Source: Glandiceps talaboti (Eukaryota; Hemichordata; Enteropneusta; Spengelidae). From it: a DNA stretch of 10,000 bases. The position numbers and the translations under genes were made by a program. Shown here one piece after another: positions 1 to 6,982 of this stretch. Each line of letters starts with the position of its first letter. Positions within the stretch are counted from its first letter, which is position 1. Under the pieces are notes generated by a model. It searched no databases. It saw only the letters and a list, made by a program, of their open reading frames with translations, and was not told where the DNA came from. Location: NCBI RefSeq assembly GCF_964340395.1, contig NC_135567.1:18165306-18175305 (forward strand). Reading direction: 5' to 3'.

Positions 1-218
1 TACAACTGATGGTTAAGTATGCTTCAGTAAGTAGAATACAGCGAATACTTTTTAAATATGCAGCAAAATCAATTATATCTTAATATGTATAACCACAGTC
101 TGTGCACCTTTAAGAAACAAACAAACAACTGTTTAGGCCAAATTTGAATACAAACAACATTGATGAAAATTCTTTGTAAATTTTTAGTTCATTAAACACA
201 GTAACACGCGTGTTTTTT

Positions 219-480
219 GTATGTATGTATGTATGTATGTATGTATGTATGTATGTATGTATGTATGTATGTATGTATGTATGTATGTATGTATGTATGG
301 GTGTATGTATGTATGTATGTATGTATGTATGTATGTATGTATGTATGTATGTATGAATGTGTATGTATGTATGTATGTATGTATGTATGTATGTATGTAT
401 GTATGTACGTATGTGTGTATGTATGTATGTATGTATGTATGTGTATGTATGTATGTATGTATGTATGTATGTATGTGTAT
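219..480. repeat. (GTAT)n tetranucleotide microsatellite, interrupted
   Basis: Period-4 tract of GTAT/ATGT units covering about 260 bp. It is broken by a few substitutions and indels: GGG near 299-301, ATGAATGTG near 353-361, TACGT near 406, and several GTGTGT steps. The interruptions suggest an older tract than the uninterrupted ATAC array at 7865-8134, which is the reverse complement of the same unit. The tract is almost entirely alternating purine-pyrimidine, so Z-DNA or slipped structures are possible (inference). All open frames here simply read out Met-Tyr-Val-Cys or Ile-His-Thr-Tyr repeats and are not genes. A 12-bp perfect palindrome, AACACGCGTGTT (203-214), lies just before it. Confidence 0.97.
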
Positions 481-592
481 AAATTTATCTTTAGTGATAT
501 TTGTATTTAACAAATCAATAGGTAAAAACAACATTTTCATTGTAAGCGCAAACAACCACACAAAAAAAATAATTTAAAAACTAGACAGATTG

Positions 593-620
593 AAACACGT
601 GTTTGGAAATAGTATAAAAG
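593..620 (+). promoter_or_regulatory. Weak candidate: palindromic E-box followed by TATA-like motif
   Basis: AAACACGTGTTT at 593-604 is a perfect 12-bp palindrome with a CACGTG E-box core, the type bound by bHLH factors. TATAAAAG at 613-620 follows 8 bp later and fits a TATA-box consensus. No convincing coding sequence follows: the first ATG downstream (near 697) opens only a nine-codon frame. Both motifs can arise by chance in AT-rich DNA, so this is a candidate only. Confidence 0.15.
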
Positions 621-1510
621 TCACGCTGTTGACTATTTTGTCATATTACATCAGTAATTTGATATATTTAGTACAGTCTTATTGTTCACATTGTCATGAC
701 AGTATACCTCAACACAAAGACCTAGCCCAACACATGTTGTGATATTCTACCAACACACGTGAGCTGTCTTTACATAAACCAACATAATATTGACTCATAC
801 AACAGAGTAAAACTAAAAACTACTCATATAGAACAGCTGATGTACAGGGATTCAATATGGCATTATTGTTAAATATATTTAGAAAGATGTGACATATTGT
901 CTTCATTTGGGCTTAGGCAAACATCAAAGAATGGTATTTTGTCTAACATTTGAACTCTTGTGTCCTAATATAACAGTGAGTCTATTTCAATTTTCTGCGT
1001 GACCACATAAATTATAATTTGGAAAAATTAACATTATTGAAAAAAAATAAGTAAATACGAATGAATGACATAACCACAGAAAATATTATTTTGCAAGGAT
1101 AGAAGTTACTTCTTGAAAAAAAAATATGAATAAAAAATAATGAAACCCAAATGATTAAATTCTCTTAAAAATTCTCGTCTCATGAGTCTTAGAGAAAAAG
1201 GTATTTGTTTTTGTAAAATCAATTTGTTTAATTACAGGAAATTATCAGAAATCCGCTAGGCATAGCTTTTTAGAAAATGAGTACAAGTTCGTAAAAATGA
1301 TAACCGGTAGATATGTAATTGATAAGTGATATTTATGCCAATTGTGATAAATGACATCAGCTTATACTCATTCAGAATATACCGTTATTTACCAACACTA
1401 CTGCTCCCAATTCCTGTTTGTATATGGACAATAGTTTACCCAAAGCGAGGCTTTGAAGTATTCTTTATAAACAGTGTCCACGAAATATCACTTCTAATGT
1501 AAATTTTATA
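621..1510. other. AT-rich sequence without recognisable features
   Basis: I see no gene-sized open frame, tandem repeat or clear inverted repeat. It contains scattered A-runs and T-runs, a 10-bp palindrome TGTCATGACA near 691-700, and a second CACGTG at 756-761. Neither small motif stands out from expectation. Intronic or intergenic sequence is the simplest reading. Confidence 0.6.
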
Positions 1511-1518
1511 TTGGATAT

Positions 1519-1967
1519 TGTTACATTGTATCAGTTTTGGTAGTCTGATACATTGTGTCAGTCTAGTGAATTTTATTTTGTTACATTGTATCAGATCTGG
1601 CATTCATTTGATACATTGTATGATTTCTAATAATGTCTTTGATAAGTTGTATGTCTGATTAAAATAGATACATTGTATCCGTTCCAATACTTTTAGTTGA
1701 TACATTGTATCAGTTTGGGTAATTTGATTTTATAAATTGTATTCATTTCTATATTTGATACATTGGATCAGTTTTGAGTTTAGTTTGTACACTGTATCAA
1801 TTTTCAAATTGGTACAATTCTATGTGATACGTTGGGTCAGTTTTGATATCTGATACGATATAGTAAAGTTGATATCTGTTGATACAGTGTAATATTTTTG
1901 GTATATATTTGATATTTTATAAGTACTTATATTTAGTTTAGCTCTGACTATCTGATACACTCTATCA
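1519..1967. repeat. Degenerate ~30-bp tandem array with near-palindromic 15-bp core
   Basis: The core TGATACATTGTATCA (7-bp inverted arms around one central base; perfect copy at 1698-1712) recurs with substitutions. I placed copy centres at about 1526, 1553, 1586, 1616, 1647, 1673, 1705, 1737, 1763, 1792, 1832, 1858, 1887, 1917 and 1960, with a very poor extra copy near 1817. Spacings cluster at 26-33 bp, apart from about 40 (or 25 plus 15) around 1817 and 43 at the end. Many copies are followed by a GTTTTG-like word, so the spacer is also related and this reads as a decayed minisatellite. The core is better preserved than the spacers in the first half and decays towards the right. The symmetric core could also be a homodimer binding site repeated about every three helical turns, or small cruciforms (inference). 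Confidence 0.85.
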
Positions 1968-2145
1968 ATTTATAAATCTATTTTGTTTAGATTAATTATG
2001 ATGGCTAGTTGAAGTGTTTTATCAATCTTGCCACCTAGTGACAGTAACGCCAAGTTTTATACAAATTCATTTCAAAGTCCAGGTACTGAAATGTCTTTCA
2101 CACAGCATGAAATAGTAATATAGATAAGTATCTAATTTTAACTAC

Positions 2146-2391
2146 ACGAAAAGTCCAATTTACCCATCTTTACCAAATTTACCTTTACCCTACCTGTGAC
2201 CCACCTAACCACCATCTCTTTCCAGGGGTAGTACGAGACACAGTACCACTTTTCAGTGACTGTACAGCCCCAAGGGAGAGATTACCGTGGGTAAATCGAG
2301 TAAAAGGGGAAATTTCGTCTCATACCGCATTTACACACCTCTGCTCAAGATTTACCACGGTGGAAAGACATGGTCGAATATGACTTTTCGT
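2146..2391. mobile_element. Candidate MITE-like or foldback element with 10-bp terminal inverted repeats
   Basis: ACGAAAAGTC at 2146-2155 is exactly inverted as GACTTTTCGT at 2382-2391, bounding 246 bp. Inside are further inverted pairs: 2284-2297 with 2349-2361 (ACCGTGGGTAAATC against GATTTACCACGGT, one base extra) and 2231-2239 with 2317-2325 (8 of 9). These two inner pairs interleave rather than nest. The left third is rich in TTTACC words. The block is richer in GC and CpG than its surroundings, with about eight CpG between 2234 and 2391. No target-site duplication is clear. No transposase is visible, so a non-autonomous element would depend on one encoded elsewhere. Alternative reading: frame 2 is stop-free from 2111 to 2380 but has no Met, so part of it could be an exon. 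Confidence 0.4.
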
Positions 2392-2613
2392 AAAGTGTTT
2401 CAGTATTTTTGAAACTACAATGACTAATTTTAAGCAAGCACAATTTAGATATATCTTTGGTTATTAGATATATCAAGCCAAAATTTGTTATTTGAAATGT
2501 GTGAGTTGTTTACATAGTGGGTACGTGGATTAGTCAAATCCCAATGTAAGTTAAATAAAATTGTTTCTGGTCAGCGCGCATCATTTAAATGCCTTATTTT
2601 GAATTTTTTTTTC
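2392..2613. other. AT-rich spacer ending in a polypyrimidine tract
   Basis: Ordinary AT-rich sequence with no gene or repeat. It ends with a run of nine T at 2604-2612 leading to CATGCTTGTCCAG at 2613-2625. This is what a 3' splice site looks like and is the basis for the exon candidate that follows. Confidence 0.4.
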
Positions 2614-2757
2614 ATGCTTGTCCAGCCCATACAGTCTGCAGATCCAGAGGAGAAACACAAAAATAACCCACCCTACTTCAGTGAAGACAACTGCAGAGTC
2701 AATCATGAACAAGCAAATGACATCTGCCCTTCATACACACTAGCTCTAAATTACTAA
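2614..2757 (+). CDS. Unrecognised 47-codon small ORF, or a 3'-terminal exon
   Basis: ATG at 2614 opens a frame closed by TAA at 2755-2757. The product is hydrophilic and of mixed composition: residues 8-17 read SADPEEKHKN, followed by NPPYFSEDNC and two more Cys/His/Asn-rich stretches. It does not look like low-complexity AT-rich noise. I do not recognise the family. A polypyrimidine tract followed by CTTGTCCAG ends at 2625 in phase 0, so the true start may be a splice junction rather than the ATG. A further AG at 2634 is also in phase. AATAAA overlaps the stop (2757-2762) and recurs at 2813, 2829 and 2835, as expected after a last exon. A possible upstream partner is 2226-2290. A 47-codon frame alone is not significant by length. 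Confidence 0.2.
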   Translation: MLVQPIQSADPEEKHKNNPPYFSEDNCRVNHEQANDICPSYTLALNY

Positions 2758-2840
2758 ATAAAACGAAACAGTAACCGCCATGAATAGTAGATTGAGTGAC
2801 ATGTTTGTTGACAATAAAAAAAAAACACAATAAAAATAAA
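2757..2840 (+). terminator. Cluster of AATAAA polyadenylation-signal words
   Basis: AATAAA occurs at 2757-2762, 2813-2818, 2829-2834 and 2835-2840, downstream of the exon candidate. The hexamer is the canonical animal poly(A) signal, but in A-rich DNA it is common by chance. The entry has value only if the exon at 2614-2757 is transcribed. Confidence 0.15.
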
Positions 2841-3060
2841 CAATTCGCGTCGTCGCACCACTTAAGACAAACTGTACTGACCAGAAACAAATCTTTCTTT
2901 GCCTAATGTAAATGGCGATGCCCTATAATGAACTATAAGCTTACGATGTCAAGTAATACAGTTCAAATGACAATTTACAGTCAGTCGACAATTTTTTTCA
3001 ATCATGACTTTTTTATGCTCCTTGTAGATTTTTTAGTATACGCTCCTCTAACTGTGTATC

Positions 3061-3119
3061 TTCTAATTATATTTCAGATTCATGAAAGAACTACCGAGAG
3101 GCCAACACTTCAAATCTAG
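3061..3119 (+). other. Splice-acceptor-like site with short open terminal exon
   Basis: TTCTAATTATATTTCAG at 3061-3077 combines a branch-point-like CTAAT with a T-rich tract and CAG, a good match to a metazoan 3' splice site. The sequence after it, in the frame that also contains the 63-codon ATG ORF 2928-3119, encodes a basic and acidic tail (IHERTTERPTLQI) and stops at TAG 3117-3119. The upstream part of that ORF is Phe/Leu/Ile-rich, as expected of translated intron. I read this as either a short last exon of an unknown plus-strand gene or chance. Confidence 0.15.
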
Positions 3120-3137
3120 TGTTTCATCTAGTGTTTC
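3114..3137. repeat. Perfect 12-bp tandem duplication
   Basis: ATCTAGTGTTTC occurs at 3114-3125 and immediately again at 3126-3137 without mismatch. A perfect duplication in otherwise non-repetitive DNA points to a recent slippage or double-strand-break repair event. It could also be the target-site scar of an excised element (inference). Confidence 0.85.
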
Positions 3138-3185
3138 TTACGACACCGACACTATAATATGCAAATTATGAGTCACTCAATACGT

Positions 3186-3404
3186 GTTCGAAAATAGTGA
3201 ACGTTGAATAATTGACTTTTTTCACTAACGAAGAAGTAAACTGGGGATATTGAAAAAGTTGACGAACTTTTCAATGATAAAATATTCTCAACGACTGACA
3301 AATTTTGATTGGACGATACATCACTTTCGTCAGCACCAAGGTGTGTTGTGATTGGTCAACAATTAATATGACAGCTGAAGATTAATTGTTCGACAATAGT
3401 TTAC
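3186..3404. repeat. Structured block bounded by direct repeats, with internal hairpin
   Basis: GTTCGAAAATAGTGAAC (3186-3202) and GTTCGACAATAGTTTAC (3388-3404) match at 14 of 17 positions as direct repeats about 200 bp apart. AAGTAAACT at 3234-3242 is inverted as AGTTTACTT at 3399-3407. GTCAACAATTAAT (3355-3367) pairs with ATTAATTGTTCGAC (3381-3394) with one bulged base, leaving a 13-base loop that contains a CAGCTG E-box. TTGAAAAAGTT and GAACTTTTCAA (about 3250-3274) form another short foldback. GATTGG (inverted CCAAT) appears near 3308 and 3350. The block could be a small degraded transposable element or a regulatory region. The sequence does not decide between them. Confidence 0.35.
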
Positions 3405-3615
3405 TTTGATAACATATTGTGTCATAGCGCCCTCTGTCAACTTAGATGATAGACTCTGGAATGGTAACTATGACAAACCGTTCGTGTATATTTGTGGAAA
3501 TTTGAATCCTTGCCAAAATATGTTTACAAAACAGAAAGTTCATTTTGGGGGCAACCTTGAACAGAAGTCAATTTCCTGCCTTGATTACGCTATAGGTGAC
3601 GTGACTCGACTCTGA
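3400..3615 (+). other. Stop-free stretch without an ATG near its start; exon status unknown
   Basis: The frame is open from 3400 to a TGA at 3613-3615, about 71 codons. The only early start-like codon is TTG, which is not credible for a eukaryotic gene, and the first Met lies mid-frame. The centre reads YDKPFVYICGNLNPC, which looks more protein-like than its surroundings. A distant resemblance to the mannose-6-phosphate receptor homology fold crossed my mind, but I see too few diagnostic residues to claim it. No clean acceptor or donor delimits it. The length is expected by chance a few times in such a window. Confidence 0.1.
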
Positions 3616-3960
3616 AGGTGATATGGTTAGAATTATCCAGCTGCTACCGAGTCACGAACACTAGGTAGACGTGCGTGTCTTTGGATTGACACCGGAAAAG
3701 GGAAAGTGATCGCCGTTCTTTGTTTATTCAATTCTACCTGTCCTTGATGGTATCAAGTTACTATCACGTAGCTATAGTTAAAAAGTCCAACATGTGCAAT
3801 TACTCTTGTCCGTTTCTAATTGAAAAGTTTTAATATATGGTATCAATCCATGGTGCTATGCCAGATATGTCAGAAACTAAACATCTACACATCTAAATTT
3901 GTCTTGATGCTAAAATAACAGAACTAGTCATGTAATAAATCACAAATGTAATTAAAATTT
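3616..3960. other. Gene-free stretch with CpG-enriched left part
   Basis: From about 3585 to 3720 there are roughly ten CpG dinucleotides, against only a handful per kilobase in the AT-rich parts nearby. On the minus strand a 37-codon stop-free frame without Met spans about 3636-3750. From 3720 to 3960 the sequence is plain AT-rich DNA. I see no recognisable gene or repeat. Confidence 0.4.
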
Positions 3961-3977
3961 GAGAGAGCGAGAGCGAG

Positions 3978-4056
<79 letters not shown>

Positions 4057-4150
4057 AGACGCAGACAGACTGACAGACAGACAGACAGACAGGCAGGCAG
4101 GCAGGCAGAGACTGAGACACACAGAGAGAGACAGACATACAGAGACAGAG
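3961..4150. repeat. Compound microsatellite: GA, G8, CAGA, CAGG
   Basis: It starts with GAGC-interrupted GA units (3961-3980), then an uninterrupted homopurine run 3981-4059 consisting mainly of (GA)n, G8 at 4049-4056 and a short GAGA. Next come CAGA units (about 4063-4091), CAGG units (about 4090-4107), and degenerate CAGA/GAGA to about 4150. The 79-bp homopurine run is mirror-symmetric and could form triplex (H-) DNA under superhelical stress (established property of GA tracts; not shown here). Open frames on both strands are Arg-Glu or Ser-Leu repeats and are not genes. Confidence 0.97.
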
Positions 4151-4247
4151 TTGCTGAATGTGTACTTGTAAAAAAAAAAACGTTTTAAGAAACTAAGTAC
4201 CACGTTTTTATTTCTCATTGTACTCAGTACGCCATACGAGTATATAT

Positions 4248-4295
4248 TTAAGCATAGACCCTCCATACTTATGGAAGGAGGGTCTATGAATTAAG
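4248..4295. repeat. Perfect 12-bp-arm hairpin flanked by TTAAG direct repeats
   Basis: CATAGACCCTCC (4253-4264) is exactly inverted as GGAGGGTCTATG (4277-4288) across a 12-base loop. The loop itself holds ATA...TAT complementarity that could extend or compete with the stem. TTAAG flanks it at 4248-4252 and 4291-4295. TTAA is the target site of piggyBac-type transposons, so this may be a minimal remnant of such an element (inference; the arms do not match a terminal repeat that I can name). The GC-rich arms stand out in AT-rich surroundings. Confidence 0.75.
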
Positions 4296-5007
4296 TGAGG
4301 TTGAAAAATATGTCAACATTTTAAAATTTAAGTGTTTCTTCACAATAAATGACATTACACAAATGGAAATTTTACAAATAAACATCTTGAATTCTTCCTA
4401 AATTGTTCTGGATGTTATATTATAGGTGCGGTTCGTAATATTAATAATACTATTTTAATGGTGTTAATGTTTACAATTAGTCTGACTGTAGAGCATCTTT
4501 GTATTCATAAAATTATTTAATATCGATATTAAAAATATATTGGTAGTTCTTAATTGATTTATTGATTGGTAGATTTAAAACAAGAAAGAATTAAAAAGGA
4601 ATAACAGTAAGGTAGATATAATCCTATCTCAGATTTGACGCCAGCAACTGTACTAAGCTGACAATGATTTCAGTTCCACATGGCACCGTGCCTTCGTCCA
4701 TGATAAAAATGAAAAGATAATCACACAGATTTAAGATTTGTTGATAATTAGTTTCAGTAAATTACATCATACATGTGTGTGTGTTTATATTTGTTAAGAA
4801 TCTAGGATACTACAATACGTAGGAAGGATAGCAGGATATTATAAACTAAGGTGCATTTTATAATTAGATAGACACACGTGATATATATAGTACTGTTATA
4901 TGAATGGAAAAAATGAGAAACATCTATATACATACTGTATGTTGTCCAAATGGTAGTACCATTTATATTACAAATTTACTAGTAACATAATACGCATCTC
5001 TCCTTAG
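4296..5007. other. AT-rich stretch with an 18-bp palindrome, otherwise empty
   Basis: TTTAATATCGATATTAAA at 4516-4533 is a perfect 18-bp palindrome centred on ATCGAT. A short GT run lies near 4775-4783, and CACGTG at 4875-4880 precedes an AT dinucleotide patch. A 25-codon minus-strand ORF is listed separately. I see nothing else. Confidence 0.5.
4624..4701 (-). CDS. 25-codon minus-strand small ORF with strong start context; unproven
   Basis: The ATG at 4701 (minus strand) sits in ATCATGG, with A at -3 and G at +4, a near-ideal metazoan start context. The frame encodes an acidic N-terminus (MDEGTVPCG), then a Leu/Val/Ile-rich helix-like part, and stops at TAG 4626-4624. Codons are more GC-rich than the surroundings. 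The frame upstream of the ATG is open for about 20 more codons. Frames of 25 codons occur by chance everywhere, so the only support is start context and composition. It could be a first coding exon running into an intron. Confidence 0.1.
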   Translation of the reverse strand: MDEGTVPCGTEIIVSLVQLLASNLR

Positions 5008-5047
5008 CCCCCCCCCCCCCAAAAAAAAAAAAAAAAAAAAAAAAAAA
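5008..5047. repeat. Adjacent homopolymers C13 then A27
   Basis: Thirteen C at 5008-5020 run directly into 27 A at 5021-5047. The A-run could be the tail of an old retroposed copy, but I find no matching target-site duplication and the sequence to its left is not recognisable as a retroposon. Homopolymers of this size are also prone to assembly length error. The minus-strand ORF across it (4963-5148) reads Phe8-Leu-Gly4 and is an artefact. Confidence 0.95.
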
Positions 5048-6170
5048 GATTGTAAAACGTTGTTGGTTTGAGAAAAATACAGATTTCTTTCCTCCCTAAC
5101 TTGAACCATGTTGATACCGTTCAAAGAAAATATAGCAAAACAAAACATTTTTCTTTAATAAAATGAACTATTATTTTAGGGAAAAATGAAATTTTCTTAC
5201 AAACATATATATCTAGATTGTATATTGGACAGAAAAGTTATAAAAGTACTTTTATTTAAACCTTCTATCTTTCTTGTAGTCATTGTTTATGTCCCCCTAA
5301 GTACATGTTAAAAGACGTGTGAATTTAAATTTTGTTCAGAAAGCTAGGGGATAATTATTACAATTGCGTGGTTGATGTATTGTTGTATGTCTGTCTCACG
5401 TAGTCTGTGATTGATGTGGTTCGTCGTCATTTCAAGGCCTAGCGAAAGTACACAAAATGTCCTTGGCACTGTCCTGGTACAAGGTTCTTTTTATTCCTAG
5501 CTCACGTTCTAAGTTCATTCTGAGGTGAATCTTTTCATGAATGACTCAAAAAAGTGTGTTGACTGACTCACCAAAAAATTCACAAGAGTATCTTTATTTT
5601 TTTTAAATAAAGTTTTGTCGACTTCATGTTGTTTCAGTTGTCAAATAATAACTTATAATTTCTATCGGGTTAATGTATTATTACTAACTGTTGATTCAGA
5701 TGTCTAATAACCAACTCACACAAAAATAAGTCAAATACTATATTTGTTTTTAAAATAATAATATTGTGGCTACTTCATTGTTGTAGCCAACTATGAACTA
5801 ATTATATTACATGTTATCAAATATTTTATTTCTCTCGCTACTTGGTAAGTTGGTTCTGATGTTCAGACTTTCTGATGACCTCAGAAACCCTCAAAAATGT
5901 ATTCTTGTCTTTTTTTGAAATTATATGTTTTTGTCAATTTCCTCTTGTTTTTGCCAAACATCAACTTCCTGTGTATATTATATTCACTTACCTTTGTATA
6001 AATTGATTGTATTTCATTCTCCAAAATATACATTTTTTAACAATTTATTGAGGTTGAGAATTCCTAGTTACTGACCCAAAAATGAACCTGAACTAAATAT
6101 ACATTGTAGTTCCTTGATTGAATGAATATCAACTCTATTTGTCTTCAATATGGTTTTTGAAACAAATTTC
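5048..6170. other. AT-rich stretch over 1 kb without recognisable genes
   Basis: No tandem repeat or gene-sized open frame. ATAAAAGTACTTTTAT at 5240-5255 is a perfect 16-bp palindrome and overlaps a TATA-like TATAAAAG (5239-5246). TGGCTAC and GTAGCCA form a 7-bp-arm hairpin near 5767-5789. Two TGACTCA (AP-1-like) words lie between about 5540 and 5572. A 23-codon plus-strand ORF begins at the ATG near 5457. None of these exceeds what AT-rich DNA produces by chance, except perhaps the palindrome. Confidence 0.5.
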
Positions 6171-6232
6171 ATTTCAATTCAATTCAAATTCAATTTAATT
6201 TAATTCAATTCAATTCAATTCAATCAATTCAT
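6171..6232. repeat. (CAATT)n pentanucleotide microsatellite, imperfect
   Basis: CAATT units run across about 60 bp, interrupted by CAAATT, TTAATTTAATT and a final CAATCAATT. The AATT core is itself palindromic. Confidence 0.93.
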
Positions 6233-6286
6233 TGTGTTGATAGAAATTTAATTCACTTCTCAAATTATAACTAATATAACTTCTTT

Positions 6287-6553
6287 TCAATATCTAGCAT
6301 TAAAGTTATCAGACACTAAAATTCTATTGACAATATATTTCACCTCAAAATCAACACAGGACATGAAAACTAAATAAAGTAACACAGGGAACTGAAAATA
6401 TTGGCCACAAAAAAATAAAAACTTTTTAAAAAGCAATAAGTTAACAAAGGTCATGTAATCTCCCAAAATAGTTCCAAACAAAGTCATACTGTCATTATTC
6501 TGAAACATGGCAATTTCACTGAAATATTCAAAATAAACTACGTCGATTTTCAT
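6287..6553 (-). CDS. Hypothetical 88-codon ORF, probably spurious
   Basis: Minus-strand ATG at 6553 with A at -3; stop at 6287-6289. The product is rich in Phe, Leu, Val and Tyr, as AT-rich chance ORFs are. Residues about 35-67 (beginning TFVNLLLFKK, then FLFFCGQYFQFPVLLYLVF) would form one or two hydrophobic segments. I recognise no family or motif. At this base composition I estimate one or two ORFs of this length in 10 kb by chance. No splice sites, poly(A) context or codon bias argue for it. Confidence 0.1.
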   Translation of the reverse strand: MKIDVVYFEYFSEIAMFQNNDSMTLFGTILGDYMTFVNLLLFKKFLFFCGQYFQFPVLLYLVFMSCVDFEVKYIVNRILVSDNFNARY

Positions 6554-6982
6554 TTTTCAAACCTTTAGTCTTTATTAAGACATTAACATTGTGTACATTT
6601 TATTTTGTATTTATTGTATCTTTATTTAAATATTATGTTTAATGTATGGATCCATGTCACTGTAATTTCTCTACCTGAGATAAGTTTTCCTAATCTTGTG
6701 TATCTTGTCTGTACACGATATTTTAATCATGTTTTGGAATTTCTTGTGATACCATCCTATAATTGTGCACGTTTTAATCATTTTTACTTAGTACCCAATT
6801 ACTGTTAGTTATATTAACATCAACATTGGTGTAACTTAAGACTGAATGTAACGTTTTTTAATTATTTTTTCGTACAAAAAATTTCTGGAGTTTTAGCATT
6901 TTTTGACCTTTTAATCCTAAAATAATATATTACTGATTCGCGATGAAAGCCCTATGACTGTAACACTATACAATACATAACA
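6554..6982. other. AT-rich spacer, nothing recognised
   Basis: No gene or repeat identified. The plus-strand open frame at 6605-6808 starts with TTG rather than ATG and encodes a Leu/Tyr/Phe-rich chance peptide. Confidence 0.55.

Noticed and set aside
184-577. Three overlapping ORFs of 97-125 codons on both strands
   Set aside because: They are pure translations of the GTAT microsatellite (Met-Tyr-Val-Cys or Ile-His-Thr-Tyr repeats) with short unique tails.
1519-1967. CRISPR-like array (repeats with regular spacing)
   Set aside because: Repeats are degenerate and only 15 bp, spacers are mutually related, and the context is eukaryotic; no cas genes.
2699-2890. 63-codon minus-strand ORF
   Set aside because: Phe/Cys/Leu-rich chance product, antisense to the better exon candidate at 2614-2757; length not significant at this base composition.
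3400-3615. Mannose-6-phosphate receptor homology domain in the open stretch
   Set aside because: Only a vague resemblance around FVYICGNLNPC; the cysteine spacing and ligand residues needed for a call are not visible.
3893-4266. Ser/Leu-rich and Arg/Glu-rich ORFs
   Set aside because: Readout of the GA, CAGA and CAGG tract; no sequence outside the repeat supports coding.
4253-4288. microRNA precursor
   Set aside because: The stem is only 12 bp with a 12-base loop, too short for a typical animal pre-miRNA.
596-4880. Three CACGTG E-boxes (596, 756, 4875)
   Set aside because: Three in 10 kb is close to chance expectation and they share no conserved context.
4963-5148. 61-codon minus-strand ORF
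   Set aside because: Its core is the translated T27G13 homopolymer.
6605-6808. 67-codon plus-strand ORF
   Set aside because: Starts with TTG, which is not a credible initiator in a nuclear eukaryotic gene, and has AT-rich noise composition.
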